This document shows, piece by piece, positions 1 through 9,074 of a stretch of DNA of 64,000 nt; position 1 is the first letter of the stretch; each line of letters begins with the position of its first letter. Under the pieces are notes generated by a model that was not told the origin of the DNA, searched no databases, and saw nothing but the letters and a program-made list of their open reading frames with translations. Source of the DNA: Agrobacterium vitis (GTDB lineage Bacteria; Pseudomonadota; Alphaproteobacteria; Rhizobiales; Rhizobiaceae); assembly GCF_014926405.1 (NCBI RefSeq), contig NZ_JACXXJ020000003.1:665001-729000 (forward strand), written 5' to 3'. The translations under genes and the position numbers were made by a program.

Positions 1-1181
1 AGCCGAGTTTCCGTCAGCATCGTGAAATGCCGCAGGTCACAGAACAGTACGGCAATATCGCGTTCGCGGCCCGGAACCACTTCATGACTGCTATCGATCG
101 TGGCGCTTTGCGGCATCGCCACCATAAGGGGCATGACTGTGAGGTTCGCCCTGGGCCGAAGCTGGCAGGCAAGCCGCACACCGGGGCCAGCCTTGATCCG
201 GTTGAGCGTACCCTGTTCCAGCGTTTCAGCGGGCGGCAACAGCTGCTCTCCATCGATAACCTGGACGCGGCAGGTCGAGCACTGGCCCTTGCCGCCGCAC
301 ACGGCATAATGCGGTTGACCAGCCAGTCGGCTGGCCTCAAGCAGCGTGAAGCCGCGGGGCACGCTGACAGCCTCGCCGTTCGGATAGCGGACGGTGATAA
401 GGTGCGCCCGCTCGTTCATTCTGCGGGCGACACGCAGGGCGACAACCATGCCGATAGATAGGAAAAACAACCCATAAAGTGACAAGCGGATAATCTGGAT
501 CCACCCTGCTTCGCTGTCCGTCAATGCGGTCGGGTCATAGTAACCGCCTGGATAACCGCTCAACCAGAAGGCTGGGCTGGCAATCGTGCGGCCCATCTCG
601 ACAAAGCCAAGCAGGGACAGGATCGGCAGCAGAATGGCCACCGTCAGCAAACCCGCTTTGGACGATTCATACCATGGTCGGAACCGCAGCCAAAAATGGA
701 TTCCGATACAACCGTGCAGCCATAAAATGACAATGGCGAGCGATTGGCGCCATCCATCAACAGGCGACGTGGTCCACATGGAATGGACGACCGTCTGATA
801 ATTGTCACGCAGATGAAAGAGCGAGGAGGCAATCCTGGTCGCAACAATATGGTCGATGATCAATAGCGGCACCACCAAGCCAAGCACGATCTGCAACGCT
901 TCGGATTTCGGCATGGTAAAGCTGCGGCGGATATAGACGGCGCGTAACACCAGACCCATGTGGGTGAGCAAAGAACCGTAAAGCAACACTGTGCCCGGAG
1001 GGGTACGCCAAACACCCAGAAACCACAAACGGGCGCGATCGGCAAAATCCACCGAAATCAACCCGGTGGCATGATTGGCCATGTGCATGGCGAGGAACAG
1101 GAAAATCACCAGCCCCGAACCAAGCCGGGCCTTGCGTATCCGGCGTTCCGACCAGAGGCTTTTTTTGACGTCCACGGCCAT
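1..1181 (-). CDS. Membrane adenylate cyclase with 2Fe-2S domain, CyaC-like (partial, cut by window edge)
   Basis: Read by hand on the minus strand: an open frame of 393 codons runs from an ATG at 1181 off the left edge, with an in-frame stop upstream. Residues 1-265 hold six hydrophobic helices carrying several histidines (HMANH, THMG, DHIV, LHGCIGIH). Residues 270-345 form a 2Fe-2S domain with cysteines 295, 301, 304 and 339, i.e. C-X5-C-X2-C-X34-C, which is adrenodoxin-like spacing. The last visible part, ERDIAVLFCDLRHFT, is the start of a class III nucleotide cyclase domain with its metal-binding Asp. The six-helix histidine-rich anchor resembles that described for Sinorhizobium CyaC, a cyclase controlled by quinone redox state. 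Heme binding here is inferred, not shown. Most of the catalytic domain lies outside the window. It sits 163 bp downstream of the metallo-beta-lactamase gene on the same strand and may share its transcript. Confidence 0.82.
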   Translation of the reverse strand, partial: MAVDVKKSLWSERRIRKARLGSGLVIFLFLAMHMANHATGLISVDFADRARLWFLGVWRTPPGTVLLYGSLLTHMGLVLRAVYIRRSFTMPKSEALQIVLGLVVPLLIIDHIVATRIASSLFHLRDNYQTVVHSMWTTSPVDGWRQSLAIVILWLHGCIGIHFWLRFRPWYESSKAGLLTVAILLPILSLLGFVEMGRTIASPAFWLSGYPGGYYDPTALTDSEAGWIQIIRLSLYGLFFLSIGMVVALRVARRMNERAHLITVRYPNGEAVSVPRGFTLLEASRLAGQPHYAVCGGKGQCSTCRVQVIDGEQLLPPAETLEQGTLNRIKAGPGVRLACQLRPRANLTVMPLMVAMPQSATIDSSHEVVPGRERDIAVLFCDLRHFTMLTETR

Positions 1182-1344
1182 AGGTTTCAGTTCTTCAAAG
1201 CCACTTTCCGAAGATCCAGCAATGGCAGTTTTGACAAGACCTGTAAATCACCGCCGGGTTTCCTGATTGATTTTATCGATTGTATGACCAACACGGAAAT
1301 CAAGTTTCCGAATTTTTGCCTGTGCTATCAGATATCGAGTGCAG

Positions 1345-2175
1345 TCAGATATCGAGAAGCATTCCGTCACGAGCCATAAGCGTCGCTGGAAACGCCTCCT
1401 GCGCCAATCGTTCCAGCAGTGCCATTTCGCTGTCGGTGCGCCATGGGGCGTGATGGAACAGCAACAATCGGCCCACATTTGCCTCCTGGGCCAATTTCAC
1501 GCCCTGCTCCCAGCTCGAATGGCCAAACCCTCGATAACGCTGCATTTCCGCTTCGGTAAAGGCGGCGTCGTAGACCGCAATATCGGCATTGGCCATCAGC
1601 GCCAGCGCTGTCGGATCGAGTTCGCCGGGCTGATGTTCTATGTCAAACACCAATGCCAGCACCTTACCTGCCCATTCCACCCGGTAGCCGATGCAACCGC
1701 CCGGATGATTGAGCGTAAATGTGCCGATGGAAATACCAGGACGAGGCGTCAGAATATCTCCGGCACGAAAATCATGAAACTGCAGAGAGGCCTTGCAGAT
1801 ATCCATTTTCACGGGAAAATAGGGCGGACTGACGAATTGATGGATCATCTGATCCGTCGTCATGCTACCGGCAAGGTGGCCGGACCAGATATTGACGGTG
1901 ATCTCAGGATTGTAGATCGGCTTGAAAAAAGGCAAGCCGATAATGTGATCGTAGTGACAGTGGGAAAAAAACAGGTCGACATTGCTGGTCTTGTCTCCCA
2001 TCATATCCAGACCGGCCTGACGAATGCCGGAGCCGGCATCGAAAATGAGCCTGTGTTCGCCGCAGCGCACCTCGATACAGGGCGTGTTCCCGCCATAAAC
2101 ATCGAATTCCGCGCCGCAGACCGGGATACTGCCGCGAACACCCCAGAATTTCACCTGAAACACGCTACTGTTCAC
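1345..2175 (-). CDS. Metallo-beta-lactamase-fold hydrolase
   Basis: A 276-residue protein with the N-terminal WGVRGSIP signature of a stand-alone MBL-fold subfamily. It has the metal motif SHCHYDH (HxHxDH) near residue 95, a second histidine in LNHPGG, an Asp in FDIEHQ and a late histidine in FHHAPW, so the dinuclear metal site looks complete. No signal peptide is seen, so it should be cytoplasmic. The start is a GTG at 2175 with only a weak ribosome site. Some MBL-fold enzymes hydrolyse cyclic nucleotides or cyclic phosphates. With a cyclase as the next gene downstream, a role in cyclic-nucleotide turnover is possible but is inference. Generic hydrolase is the safe call. Confidence 0.8.
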   Translation of the reverse strand: MNSSVFQVKFWGVRGSIPVCGAEFDVYGGNTPCIEVRCGEHRLIFDAGSGIRQAGLDMMGDKTSNVDLFFSHCHYDHIIGLPFFKPIYNPEITVNIWSGHLAGSMTTDQMIHQFVSPPYFPVKMDICKASLQFHDFRAGDILTPRPGISIGTFTLNHPGGCIGYRVEWAGKVLALVFDIEHQPGELDPTALALMANADIAVYDAAFTEAEMQRYRGFGHSSWEQGVKLAQEANVGRLLLFHHAPWRTDSEMALLERLAQEAFPATLMARDGMLLDI

Positions 2176-2349
2176 TTTTATCCAAAGAGTTTCGGTCGCG
2201 GGATTAGGACGATTGGTTTTGGACCGGTTACCAATACATCATTCCTGAAATTACCAAGGATGCAAAGGGAAATGTCAGGTGCCTTATATCTGCCAGTGCG
2301 ACTTTCTCAAAATTGCTTGCAGGGGTTTAGCCATACTCTGTCCTATCGA

Positions 2350-3075
2350 TTATCCGACGCAATCGAATTTCTCCAATTCCGCTTCATATTCCCGCGCACC
2401 ATCGTCCTTGGCGAAAAGCACACAGGGACCGTTCGAGCCTCGTGGATCATAGGAAAACCCTTTACTGGCAAGGGCCATGGTAATATCGCGTACCCCAGAA
2501 AGGCCATAGAGATGGTCATGCAATTCAAGAAAAATACGCTCTATACCTATAAGCGCTGCATTCCCTAGCAAATCGCGCTCTGCACCTTCTATGTCCATTA
2601 CCAACACGTTTATCGCATAAGTCTCTATAAAATCATCGATATTCTGCGAAGTAATCGAAATTTTCCGCTCATAAGGCCCCTGGTTGATATCCATCGAAGA
2701 CATCCACAAATCTTTGCGGATATAAAACGAGTAAGACTGAGGTATACCTGCGGTCAACAATCCGTGCTGCAATACCACATTGGCAATATCATTGGCAGCA
2801 ATGACGCGATGGGCGAGAGCCGCCGTCACGGGATTTGCCTCAAAGGCCCAAACCTGCACACCAGGAACTCGTGCTATAAGCGAGGTGATCACTCCTAGCC
2901 CTGAGCCCAACTCCAATATTCTGTCATTCTGCCTAACAGCCCTTGAGACCCATTTGGCTTCCTTGGCCTCATAGCTGCTGCTGGTTAATGCCTCCCAAAT
3001 CACCGGGGATACATCATCGGGCGCAAGAGGGACCGATACACCATGTACGTTTAGCATGTTCGTGCAGTATTCCAT
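2350..3075 (-). CDS. FkbM-family SAM-dependent methyltransferase
   Basis: A 241-residue protein with a Rossmann methyltransferase core: the SAM loop is ILELGSGLGV at about residues 53-62, and motif VLVMDIEGAE near residue 155 is the FkbM hallmark. FkbM enzymes O-methylate sugars or small molecules and are common in surface-polysaccharide loci; the substrate cannot be read here. An alternative start is Met7 (MLNVHG). Base composition is visibly more AT-rich than that of the sugar and glucan genes further right. It is flanked by gaps of about 170 and 220 bp, so it is probably transcribed alone. No glycosyltransferases or polysaccharide genes are next to it. Confidence 0.75.
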   Translation of the reverse strand: MEYCTNMLNVHGVSVPLAPDDVSPVIWEALTSSSYEAKEAKWVSRAVRQNDRILELGSGLGVITSLIARVPGVQVWAFEANPVTAALAHRVIAANDIANVVLQHGLLTAGIPQSYSFYIRKDLWMSSMDINQGPYERKISITSQNIDDFIETYAINVLVMDIEGAERDLLGNAALIGIERIFLELHDHLYGLSGVRDITMALASKGFSYDPRGSNGPCVLFAKDDGAREYEAELEKFDCVG

Positions 3076-3296
3076 TTCTACTCGGATTGGTCATATTCAG
3101 TATGATCCAAACAAACTCGCGGTTTTGTCTCGTTTTTCTTTTCAGAAAGTCCAACCCACTTTCCTGCCAAGGTCTAGGGCCTCGAAAACTACGCCTACCC
3201 TTATCGTGTAAATCCCCTCAATTTAAAAGGCAAAATTCCAGAGATTTTAGAGCCGGCTTCGATTGAATGCGACACAATTATTGCGAGCATACACCA

Positions 3297-5267
3297 CTAC
3301 GAACACTCCTCAGAGATTATCTCCTGGTGATTTTTCTCGTCACGAAGATGCATTAGGAAACTAACCGGCTCCGGCCGACCAATCAGGTATCCTTGAACCT
3401 GTTCGCACCCTAGGCGTTTCACGCATTCAAATTGTTCTTCCGTTTCTACACCTTCGGCTGTTGTAGTCATACCAAGGCTCGCCCCAATCCCCGTAACCAA
3501 CTCAGCGATAGCAAGAGCATCAGCCCTTGTCGTCACGTCGCGAATGAAAGATCGGTCAATTTTAAGCTTGTCGAATGGGAAGCCTCTAAGGCTGCCGAGT
3601 GAGGAGTAACCGGTGCCGAAATCATCCATAGCAATCTGAATTCCGATTGCTTTCAACTCTCTCAAGGTCAAAAGTGTCAGCTCGTTCTTATCAAGCAGAA
3701 CAGATTCGGTGATTTCCAGTTCAAGCCGATCTGGAGCTAGACCACTAACATCAAGCGCAGACAAAACGGTTTGGACCAGCACCTTGCTGCGAAACTGAAC
3801 TGGTGACAAATTGACGGCGATTTTGAGATTGCCGCGCCAACTTGCCGCCTCCTTGCAAGCTTTACGTAAAACCCATTCTCCAAGTCCGTCGATCACACCG
3901 ATCTTTTCCGCAACCGGAATAAAATCGACAGGTGAAACCGATCCGCGGTGTGGATGGGTCCAACGTAATAGCGCCTCGTAGCCGCAAACCTCACGCGTCG
4001 CGGTCATCGCCAATGGTTGGTAGAAGACTTCCATTTCGCCGTTTTGCAAAGCCGTTTGCAAATCCGCCTCAAAAGACTTTCGGTCTTTTAACCGCGTCTG
4101 CATCTGGCTCTCGAACACACAGGCGTGGCTGGGGCCCAAGGCCTTGGCTTCATAAAGAGCAAGGTCAGCGCGCTTGAAAAGCTCATCTGTATCCGGCTCC
4201 TCATTAAAGATCGCCACGCCGACACAGGTGCCGATTTTGATCTCCTGGTCTCCGACCTTATAAGTCACACCAAGCTCGTTCATAATTTGCTTGGCAAAAT
4301 CCAGAGCCAGTGGCTCGGAAAGGCCCGCAGACAAAATAGCAAACTCATCCCCTCCCAGACGGCAGACGAGATCGCCAAGACCTTTGATTTCCGCCAATCG
4401 ACCTGCGACCATTTGCAGTAGAGCGTCACCGATGTCGTGACCAAGCGTGTCATTCACATCTTTGAACCCATCGAGATCCAGCAGCAGGATAACGGCAACC
4501 GGTCCTCCATCCTTGGCAGCGACCAATCTTGCTTCTAAATCCTGGCGAAACAGAATGCGATTCGGCAAACCGGTCAGAGAATCATGATGTGCGACATATT
4601 CCAGGCGATTGTTTTGCGATTTCAACTCCCATGACGCAGATCGCAGATCGTCCGTCAGGCGCTGCATGCGTCGATGGGCTTTGTCCAGAAGGCCGTTATG
4701 GCGCAAAAGCAAGGCGACAAGGACAATGCCACACAAGATAAGCCCGCCAGCAAGCGCGGTATAAACGAAATGAAGATGTCGCAATTCGGCCTGGGCAGCG
4801 CCGATCTTGCCAACATCGGCTTCGACAGCAGTGGATGCCAGCGCCGTGATTGGTGCATCCAGAAGCTCCATTTTCCGCAGGATTGATTTAATCTCCTCCA
4901 CGTCTAATGTTTCGAAGTGCGCATTGAGCAGTTCGAGAACGTCGCGAAGTTTAACGATTAAGTCTTTGCGTTGCGCATCTTCTTCGATGAAACTCCGCAA
5001 ATTCCCCTGCTCAAACAACTCCAATCGGCCCAACATAATATCCAGCCGAAGACGAACTTCTTCACGATCGAATTCCCCCACCCCAAGGGCAAGAGTCGCC
5101 AGTCGATGTTCGAGCCTCATATACTCGGAAACAGTCTGGCTTACGGCCCATGAATCATTATAGCGGGCAAATTTCTCCAGGGTCGTTTGACGCACGGCTA
5201 TAACATAGGCGATATAACCGGTAGCCAAGACGAAACAACATATGATCGCACCAAGAAAACGCCTCAC
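3297..5267 (-). CDS. Membrane-bound GGDEF/EAL bifunctional c-di-GMP protein
   Basis: A 656-residue protein. Transmembrane helix 1 spans about residues 4-25 and helix 2 about 168-190, so roughly 140 residues face the periplasm as a helical sensor region. A cytoplasmic GGDEF domain follows with intact RLGGDEF at 303-309, then an EAL domain with YEALLRW (EAL at 431-433), DDFGTGYSSL and the terminal QGYLIGRP. Both catalytic signatures look intact, so it could make or break c-di-GMP. The start is GTG at 5267, preceded by GAGG five bases upstream, and lies only 9 bp after the stop of the exported-protein gene. The two genes are almost certainly one operon, which suggests the exported protein feeds a signal to the periplasmic domain. 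Confidence 0.88.
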   Translation of the reverse strand: MRRFLGAIICCFVLATGYIAYVIAVRQTTLEKFARYNDSWAVSQTVSEYMRLEHRLATLALGVGEFDREEVRLRLDIMLGRLELFEQGNLRSFIEEDAQRKDLIVKLRDVLELLNAHFETLDVEEIKSILRKMELLDAPITALASTAVEADVGKIGAAQAELRHLHFVYTALAGGLILCGIVLVALLLRHNGLLDKAHRRMQRLTDDLRSASWELKSQNNRLEYVAHHDSLTGLPNRILFRQDLEARLVAAKDGGPVAVILLLDLDGFKDVNDTLGHDIGDALLQMVAGRLAEIKGLGDLVCRLGGDEFAILSAGLSEPLALDFAKQIMNELGVTYKVGDQEIKIGTCVGVAIFNEEPDTDELFKRADLALYEAKALGPSHACVFESQMQTRLKDRKSFEADLQTALQNGEMEVFYQPLAMTATREVCGYEALLRWTHPHRGSVSPVDFIPVAEKIGVIDGLGEWVLRKACKEAASWRGNLKIAVNLSPVQFRSKVLVQTVLSALDVSGLAPDRLELEITESVLLDKNELTLLTLRELKAIGIQIAMDDFGTGYSSLGSLRGFPFDKLKIDRSFIRDVTTRADALAIAELVTGIGASLGMTTTAEGVETEEQFECVKRLGCEQVQGYLIGRPEPVSFLMHLRDEKNHQEIISEECS

Positions 5268-5276
5268 ACTACGCCT

Positions 5277-5783
5277 CTATTCTACAATAAGTTTAGAAAC
5301 CTGCCATGCCGAACGGGTATAATAAATCTGACTCTGAAGTTGAGGATCGCTGTCATAGGGGTAAACGATGAAGAGCGGTCCTTTGTCCCGCACAGGCATA
5401 TAATTCCCGTCTCGTTTGAAAGCGAGCAAAACATTGAATCGGTTGAAATCGTCGCGCGGAATTGTCGTCACATAATCGTTAAGAGCCACCGCCTTCACCT
5501 TGGTCCCCTTGGCATCGACAAAATCCATAAGCGTTTTAAGCGGAACACCTTCAAAAACTGTACGCCCTTCATACCACGGATTGGTGGTTTTAATCACTGT
5601 AGAACCAATGGCTTCCAGCATGCCAAGATCAAAAGCAGCTCCCTCCGCCGTATTGCGGTTTTCAATATTGCCGGAAATAACTAGGATAGGCTTGCCTTTC
5701 GGCTCAGCGAATGTTCCCGCCAGCGCCATCGAAACGGGAGCGACCGACAGCACGATATAGGCCCAAAGGCGGACGAATCTCAT
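5277..5783 (-). CDS. Small exported protein resembling a molybdopterin-binding-fold oxidoreductase domain
   Basis: 168 residues. The start at 5783 is chosen because AGGAGA lies six bases upstream; a further ATG at 5804 would add seven residues. A signal peptide (RFVRLWAYIVLSVAPVSMALAG) precedes the mature domain. The region PWYEGRTVFEGVPLKTL followed by VKAVALNDYVTTIP resembles the C-terminal part of the oxidoreductase molybdopterin-binding fold, but I see no cysteine that could ligate a Mo cofactor and the protein is short for a catalytic member. It may be a ligand-binding relic of that fold. It precedes the GGDEF/EAL gene by 9 bp and may act as its periplasmic partner, by analogy with YfiR-YfiN type pairs; that is inference. 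Confidence 0.6.
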   Translation of the reverse strand: MRFVRLWAYIVLSVAPVSMALAGTFAEPKGKPILVISGNIENRNTAEGAAFDLGMLEAIGSTVIKTTNPWYEGRTVFEGVPLKTLMDFVDAKGTKVKAVALNDYVTTIPRDDFNRFNVLLAFKRDGNYMPVRDKGPLFIVYPYDSDPQLQSQIYYTRSAWQVSKLIVE

Positions 5784-6407
5784 TATAATTCTCCTGACGA
5801 TCAATCGCTAAAGCAAGGACGACAACACCATTTGGAATTCGAAGAGCGTTTTGCCACAGTCGTGACCGTCCGGCATGTTGGTTCGGTAACTTTTCACTTA
5901 TTTCATACAAGAGTTTACAAGTGCAATAAAGCATCCAAGGGTGTCTACCGAAGACAGATCGCAACGCAGCGTATTGTAGATTGAAGCGGATCTTTGCGAG
6001 AAAAATCAGTTTCGCGTCATCAAAGTTAAAATCAGCAAGACGCGATCACGTTTCACCGAAAATTACTTAGATCGAATCATATATGAGAAAATTCGCAGAT
6101 ACCAGAGGGATCGTTGATTTGCCTAGCCGACCGATTGGCAACGGCAATTTTTCAGAGCAACGCCCGACAGACGGTTTGCTCATCGCTCCCCAGCGTACGG
6201 AGCAATCCAAGCAATGTCCTGACGTGACAAGAGTGATGATCTGTGAGCAGAAGAACATGTGAAGCCGGGCATTTGAATGGCGAGCAATCCGCTCTACCAT
6301 CGGCATGAAGTACACATAATATCTGGTGGTTAACGACCGACTCGGCCTGGCCGCCTGTAAATTCCTTCAATCGGATACAATTTTACAGAAGCAGGCAGAA
6401 AAATTAA
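5784..6407. other. Gene-free AT-rich stretch
   Basis: No convincing coding region is seen on either strand. Short open frames on the minus strand (about 6067-6370) lack ribosome sites and show no recognisable motif. The right part should hold the promoter for the exported-protein/GGDEF-EAL pair. The stretch shares the lower GC content of the genes at 2.3-5.8 kb. Confidence 0.5.
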
Positions 6408-6463
6408 AGCACGACAGTCTCTTTTGGGCATTTTATCGAGCGCCCAAAAGAGACTGTCGTGCT
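6408..6463. repeat. Perfect 22-bp inverted repeat
   Basis: The arms at 6408-6429 and 6442-6463 are exact reverse complements (left arm begins AGCACGACAG) around a 12-nt loop. On the minus strand the hairpin is followed by a T-rich run (TTTAATTTTT), so it could be a second terminator behind the outer-membrane gene ending at 6571. It is longer than most terminator stems, so a small RNA, a transcription-block element or a mobile-element scar are alternatives. Confidence 0.7.
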
Positions 6464-6532
6464 GTATTCGCAAGGATTGATTCCAAGGCTCACTAATTGG
6501 CGGTTTCCCCTGAAAAACTTCAGAGGATAGAA

Positions 6533-6563
6533 ACGGCGAAGATGGTCAAACCATCTTCGCCGT
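6533..6563 (-). terminator. Hairpin terminator after the SphA-like gene
   Basis: A perfect 14-bp stem (6533-6546 with 6550-6563, arm ACGGCGAAGATGGT) and a 3-nt loop starts 8 bp after the stop codon at 6571. The following minus-strand sequence begins TTTCTATCC, a modest U-run. Placement directly after the stop supports a Rho-independent terminator. Confidence 0.65.
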
Positions 6564-6570
6564 CTGCCAC

Positions 6571-7593
6571 TTACCAGAGCTTTTTGATAAAGTTCACTTG
6601 CAGATAATCACCCTTGAATGAATTCCTGTTGTAGACATCCGTCAGGTATTTGATGGTCACGGTCGCACGCTGTGAAGGAAAATCAACCGCGACGATGGGA
6701 CCAAGGCGTATGGATTTATGCCGTCGTCCGTCCAAGGCTAGATTGGCCGGAGAGCCATCATCATCCTGGACCTGCCATTTGACATTGCCAGCAAGACCGA
6801 ACTGGTAGCGATTATACCGTTCTGTAACGGCGAAATCGGCCGAAAGATAATCACCGTCGCGATAGGTGAAACCGCCCGTCGAGTCATCGCGGTCGAAATT
6901 GTGATTGTAGAAGATACGGGTCGAAAACTCCGTCCCTTCCAAAAGAATAGGCCGGGTTCGATAGGTCATGGCGACGTTTGGAGACAAAACCCAGTTACTG
7001 AAGCCTGGATTGCCAACCTTTTCATTGTCAAACAAGCCCATTGGTATGGTGACACCAACACCAAGACCCAGGGTGAAACCAACCGGCATCGGCGGAATGA
7101 AATCGGCAGCGGGCTTTGGTTGGCCAGGAGCGCCAGGAGGCGGGCCTTCATACCAGCTCTTCGACCAGAAGAAGATATCGGAATAGGCGTCGAACCAACC
7201 GGTATTTTTGGAAGACAGATTGGCTGGCGTTGTTTTTGTAATCGTCAGATCGTGCTCTCCGTAAACGAAGACCAGAGACGACGCCATTCGCCCGCCAAAA
7301 ATCTCTCCGTCATAGACGTAAAGCCCACCCAACTGCCCCTGAAAAAGCCTTTCGCTTGTATCAGGGAACATCGAATTTCCGCTATTGTCACGCAGAGAGT
7401 TCCGCCAACTGCCCCAACTGCCACCGACTGCATAGAAGCCAGCCTCAGGCGGCAATTCCGCAGCCCTTATATCCGTAGAGGCGCCCGGTGTGGACGTCTG
7501 ATAAAACTCGGCAGCAAAGGCCTGCCCACCTTGAGAAGCCAATAGGCAAGTGCCCATCAGCAGAACCGCAAAATCTAACCGTCTATTTCCCAT
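6571..7593 (-). CDS. SphA-family outer-membrane protein
   Basis: 340 residues from the ATG at 7593. I prefer this start over one at 7722 because it gives a clean signal peptide (MGNRRLDFAVLLMGTCLLAS, cleavage near AFAAEF) and is preceded by a purine-rich GGGAAAGTGGGA. The mature part is rich in aromatic and small residues in alternating beta-strand pattern (GFYAVGGSWGSW, GFTLGLGVGVTIPMG, FSTRIFYNHNFD) and ends in FIKKLW with a terminal aromatic residue, typical of outer-membrane barrels. The pattern fits the SphA / phenol-meta-degradation family, channels often found beside aromatic-compound transporters and pathways. Next upstream on the same strand, across a 251-bp gap, is an MFS permease. 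Confidence 0.75.
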   Translation of the reverse strand: MGNRRLDFAVLLMGTCLLASQGGQAFAAEFYQTSTPGASTDIRAAELPPEAGFYAVGGSWGSWRNSLRDNSGNSMFPDTSERLFQGQLGGLYVYDGEIFGGRMASSLVFVYGEHDLTITKTTPANLSSKNTGWFDAYSDIFFWSKSWYEGPPPGAPGQPKPAADFIPPMPVGFTLGLGVGVTIPMGLFDNEKVGNPGFSNWVLSPNVAMTYRTRPILLEGTEFSTRIFYNHNFDRDDSTGGFTYRDGDYLSADFAVTERYNRYQFGLAGNVKWQVQDDDGSPANLALDGRRHKSIRLGPIVAVDFPSQRATVTIKYLTDVYNRNSFKGDYLQVNFIKKLW

Positions 7594-7844
7594 AAACTTG
7601 TCCCACTTTCCCAGCCAAAATAATAGGCCACCCCAAATCCGGCTCTGTCGAATCGCCCTGGGATTCGCTCCATAGTAAATCCCAGACCACCCTAACCGCC
7701 TCTTCTTGCTCCAAGCTTGCAAAGAAACATCACAACTCCTTAAGGTAGCAATATATTTAAGAGGTTGCGCATGGAGAAGCGTGTTAAAGCGAAGCTGAGT
7801 ACGTCACAGAGGATGCACTAAACCTGCGCCTGGTTCGCTTCGTC

Positions 7845-9074
7845 TCAATGAAGCCCGACCAGTTCCCGCTTGATGGTCACAGGCTCCTTCAACGCCATAC
7901 CGAATATCGACCAGATGGCGAAGACGCCGGCTCCCAGCAGCGTAAAAGCTGCAAAACCCGCCATTGCTCCGATCATTCCGCCGGAGGCAGCGGAGACAGC
8001 GCCAACCACGAGGGGGCAAATGAACTGGCCGATGAAAAACATCGACGTCCAGATTCCGGAGGCCCTGCCTCGATAAACATCCGGCAGCCGCGCCATGGTG
8101 AAGGCCAAAACCAGAGGCAGCGAAATACCGCAGCCAATATTATTGATGAACATGCCAACGATTCCGCCCATCAATGACGTCTGGGTATAGAGCAGGATGA
8201 AACCGATACCCTGCAACACCATGGCCGCCGACAAGAGCACACCGATGGAACGTCGCGCCTGAGACCGGAACAACAGGGTTCCTGCGACGACACCGAAAGA
8301 CCCGGCAGCGCTGGCAAGACCAAGCACGCTTGGCTCGACAATGCCGCGCTCGGCAAGCAGCAGGGACACATGGACCGGCATCACGTAGAAGAGCATGCCG
8401 CAGATCATCGTCAAGACGAGGCAAACGATAAACCGCGTGTTGAAAAGCCCGCCTTCGGCGTCCCGCGTATCCCCGGGCATGTCAGTTGGACGGCTCGATG
8501 AGTCCACGCGTGACGGCTCGAACAACACCATCAGGATAAGCGGAATGAACAGCGCCGTGGCACCATAGACAAGGAACGGTACGCGCCAACCGTAACCACC
8601 CAGAAATCCTGCCAGCACGAAACAAACGGTTGCGACAAAAGAGGCCGACCCGAATTGCAGAGATAGCCAGTGCGCCCGACGTTCGCCTGCAAAATAATCG
8701 CAGATCAGGGCCGTCCCTGCCGTCATGACACCCGCTTCGGCGATACCAACCACAACTCTCGATGCGATAATTGTATAAAGGCTATCCAGCCAGACTGGCA
8801 TGACGCCGGCAATGGCGTAAAACAGCATGGAATAAAACAATAGCGTCTTGCGACCGATTCTATCGGCAAGTATCCCGGCAACCGGGGCAAGCAGCGCCAC
8901 AAATAGTGCCGGCGTGACGAGGGCGATCGGAGCAAGCAGCGACGCATTCGCCTCCGAGGAAAAATGCTGGATGATCTGCGGCAAGACCGGCGCGAACAAT
9001 GTCGATCCGATCGGCGCCAGCCAGGCCATTGAGATGAGTAACACTCCTTGAGGTATACCGGCGGCTCTTTGCAT
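7845..9074 (-). CDS. MFS permease
   Basis: 409 residues with about twelve hydrophobic segments. The loop 2-3 signature GILADRIGRKTLL at about residue 67 and a later RGRASGIWTSMFF identify a major facilitator. The start is secured by a near-perfect ribosome site (GAGGAGGAGAGAC then ATG). A central hydrophilic loop (about residues 193-210) separates the two halves. It is probably a proton-coupled importer or exporter of an organic acid or aromatic compound, judging from the SphA-like outer-membrane protein downstream and the IclR regulator upstream, since IclR proteins often control such loci. The substrate cannot be determined. Confidence 0.88.
   Translation of the reverse strand: MQRAAGIPQGVLLISMAWLAPIGSTLFAPVLPQIIQHFSSEANASLLAPIALVTPALFVALLAPVAGILADRIGRKTLLFYSMLFYAIAGVMPVWLDSLYTIIASRVVVGIAEAGVMTAGTALICDYFAGERRAHWLSLQFGSASFVATVCFVLAGFLGGYGWRVPFLVYGATALFIPLILMVLFEPSRVDSSSRPTDMPGDTRDAEGGLFNTRFIVCLVLTMICGMLFYVMPVHVSLLLAERGIVEPSVLGLASAAGSFGVVAGTLLFRSQARRSIGVLLSAAMVLQGIGFILLYTQTSLMGGIVGMFINNIGCGISLPLVLAFTMARLPDVYRGRASGIWTSMFFIGQFICPLVVGAVSAASGGMIGAMAGFAAFTLLGAGVFAIWSIFGMALKEPVTIKRELVGLH

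Noticed and set aside
1339..2568. A 409-codon open frame on the plus strand
   Set aside because: It is antisense to the MBL hydrolase and the FkbM methyltransferase, shows no motif and no ribosome site, and is a shadow of those genes.
6408..6463. Inverted repeat considered as the ends of an insertion sequence
   Set aside because: Only 12 nt separate the arms and no transposase or target-site duplication is visible.
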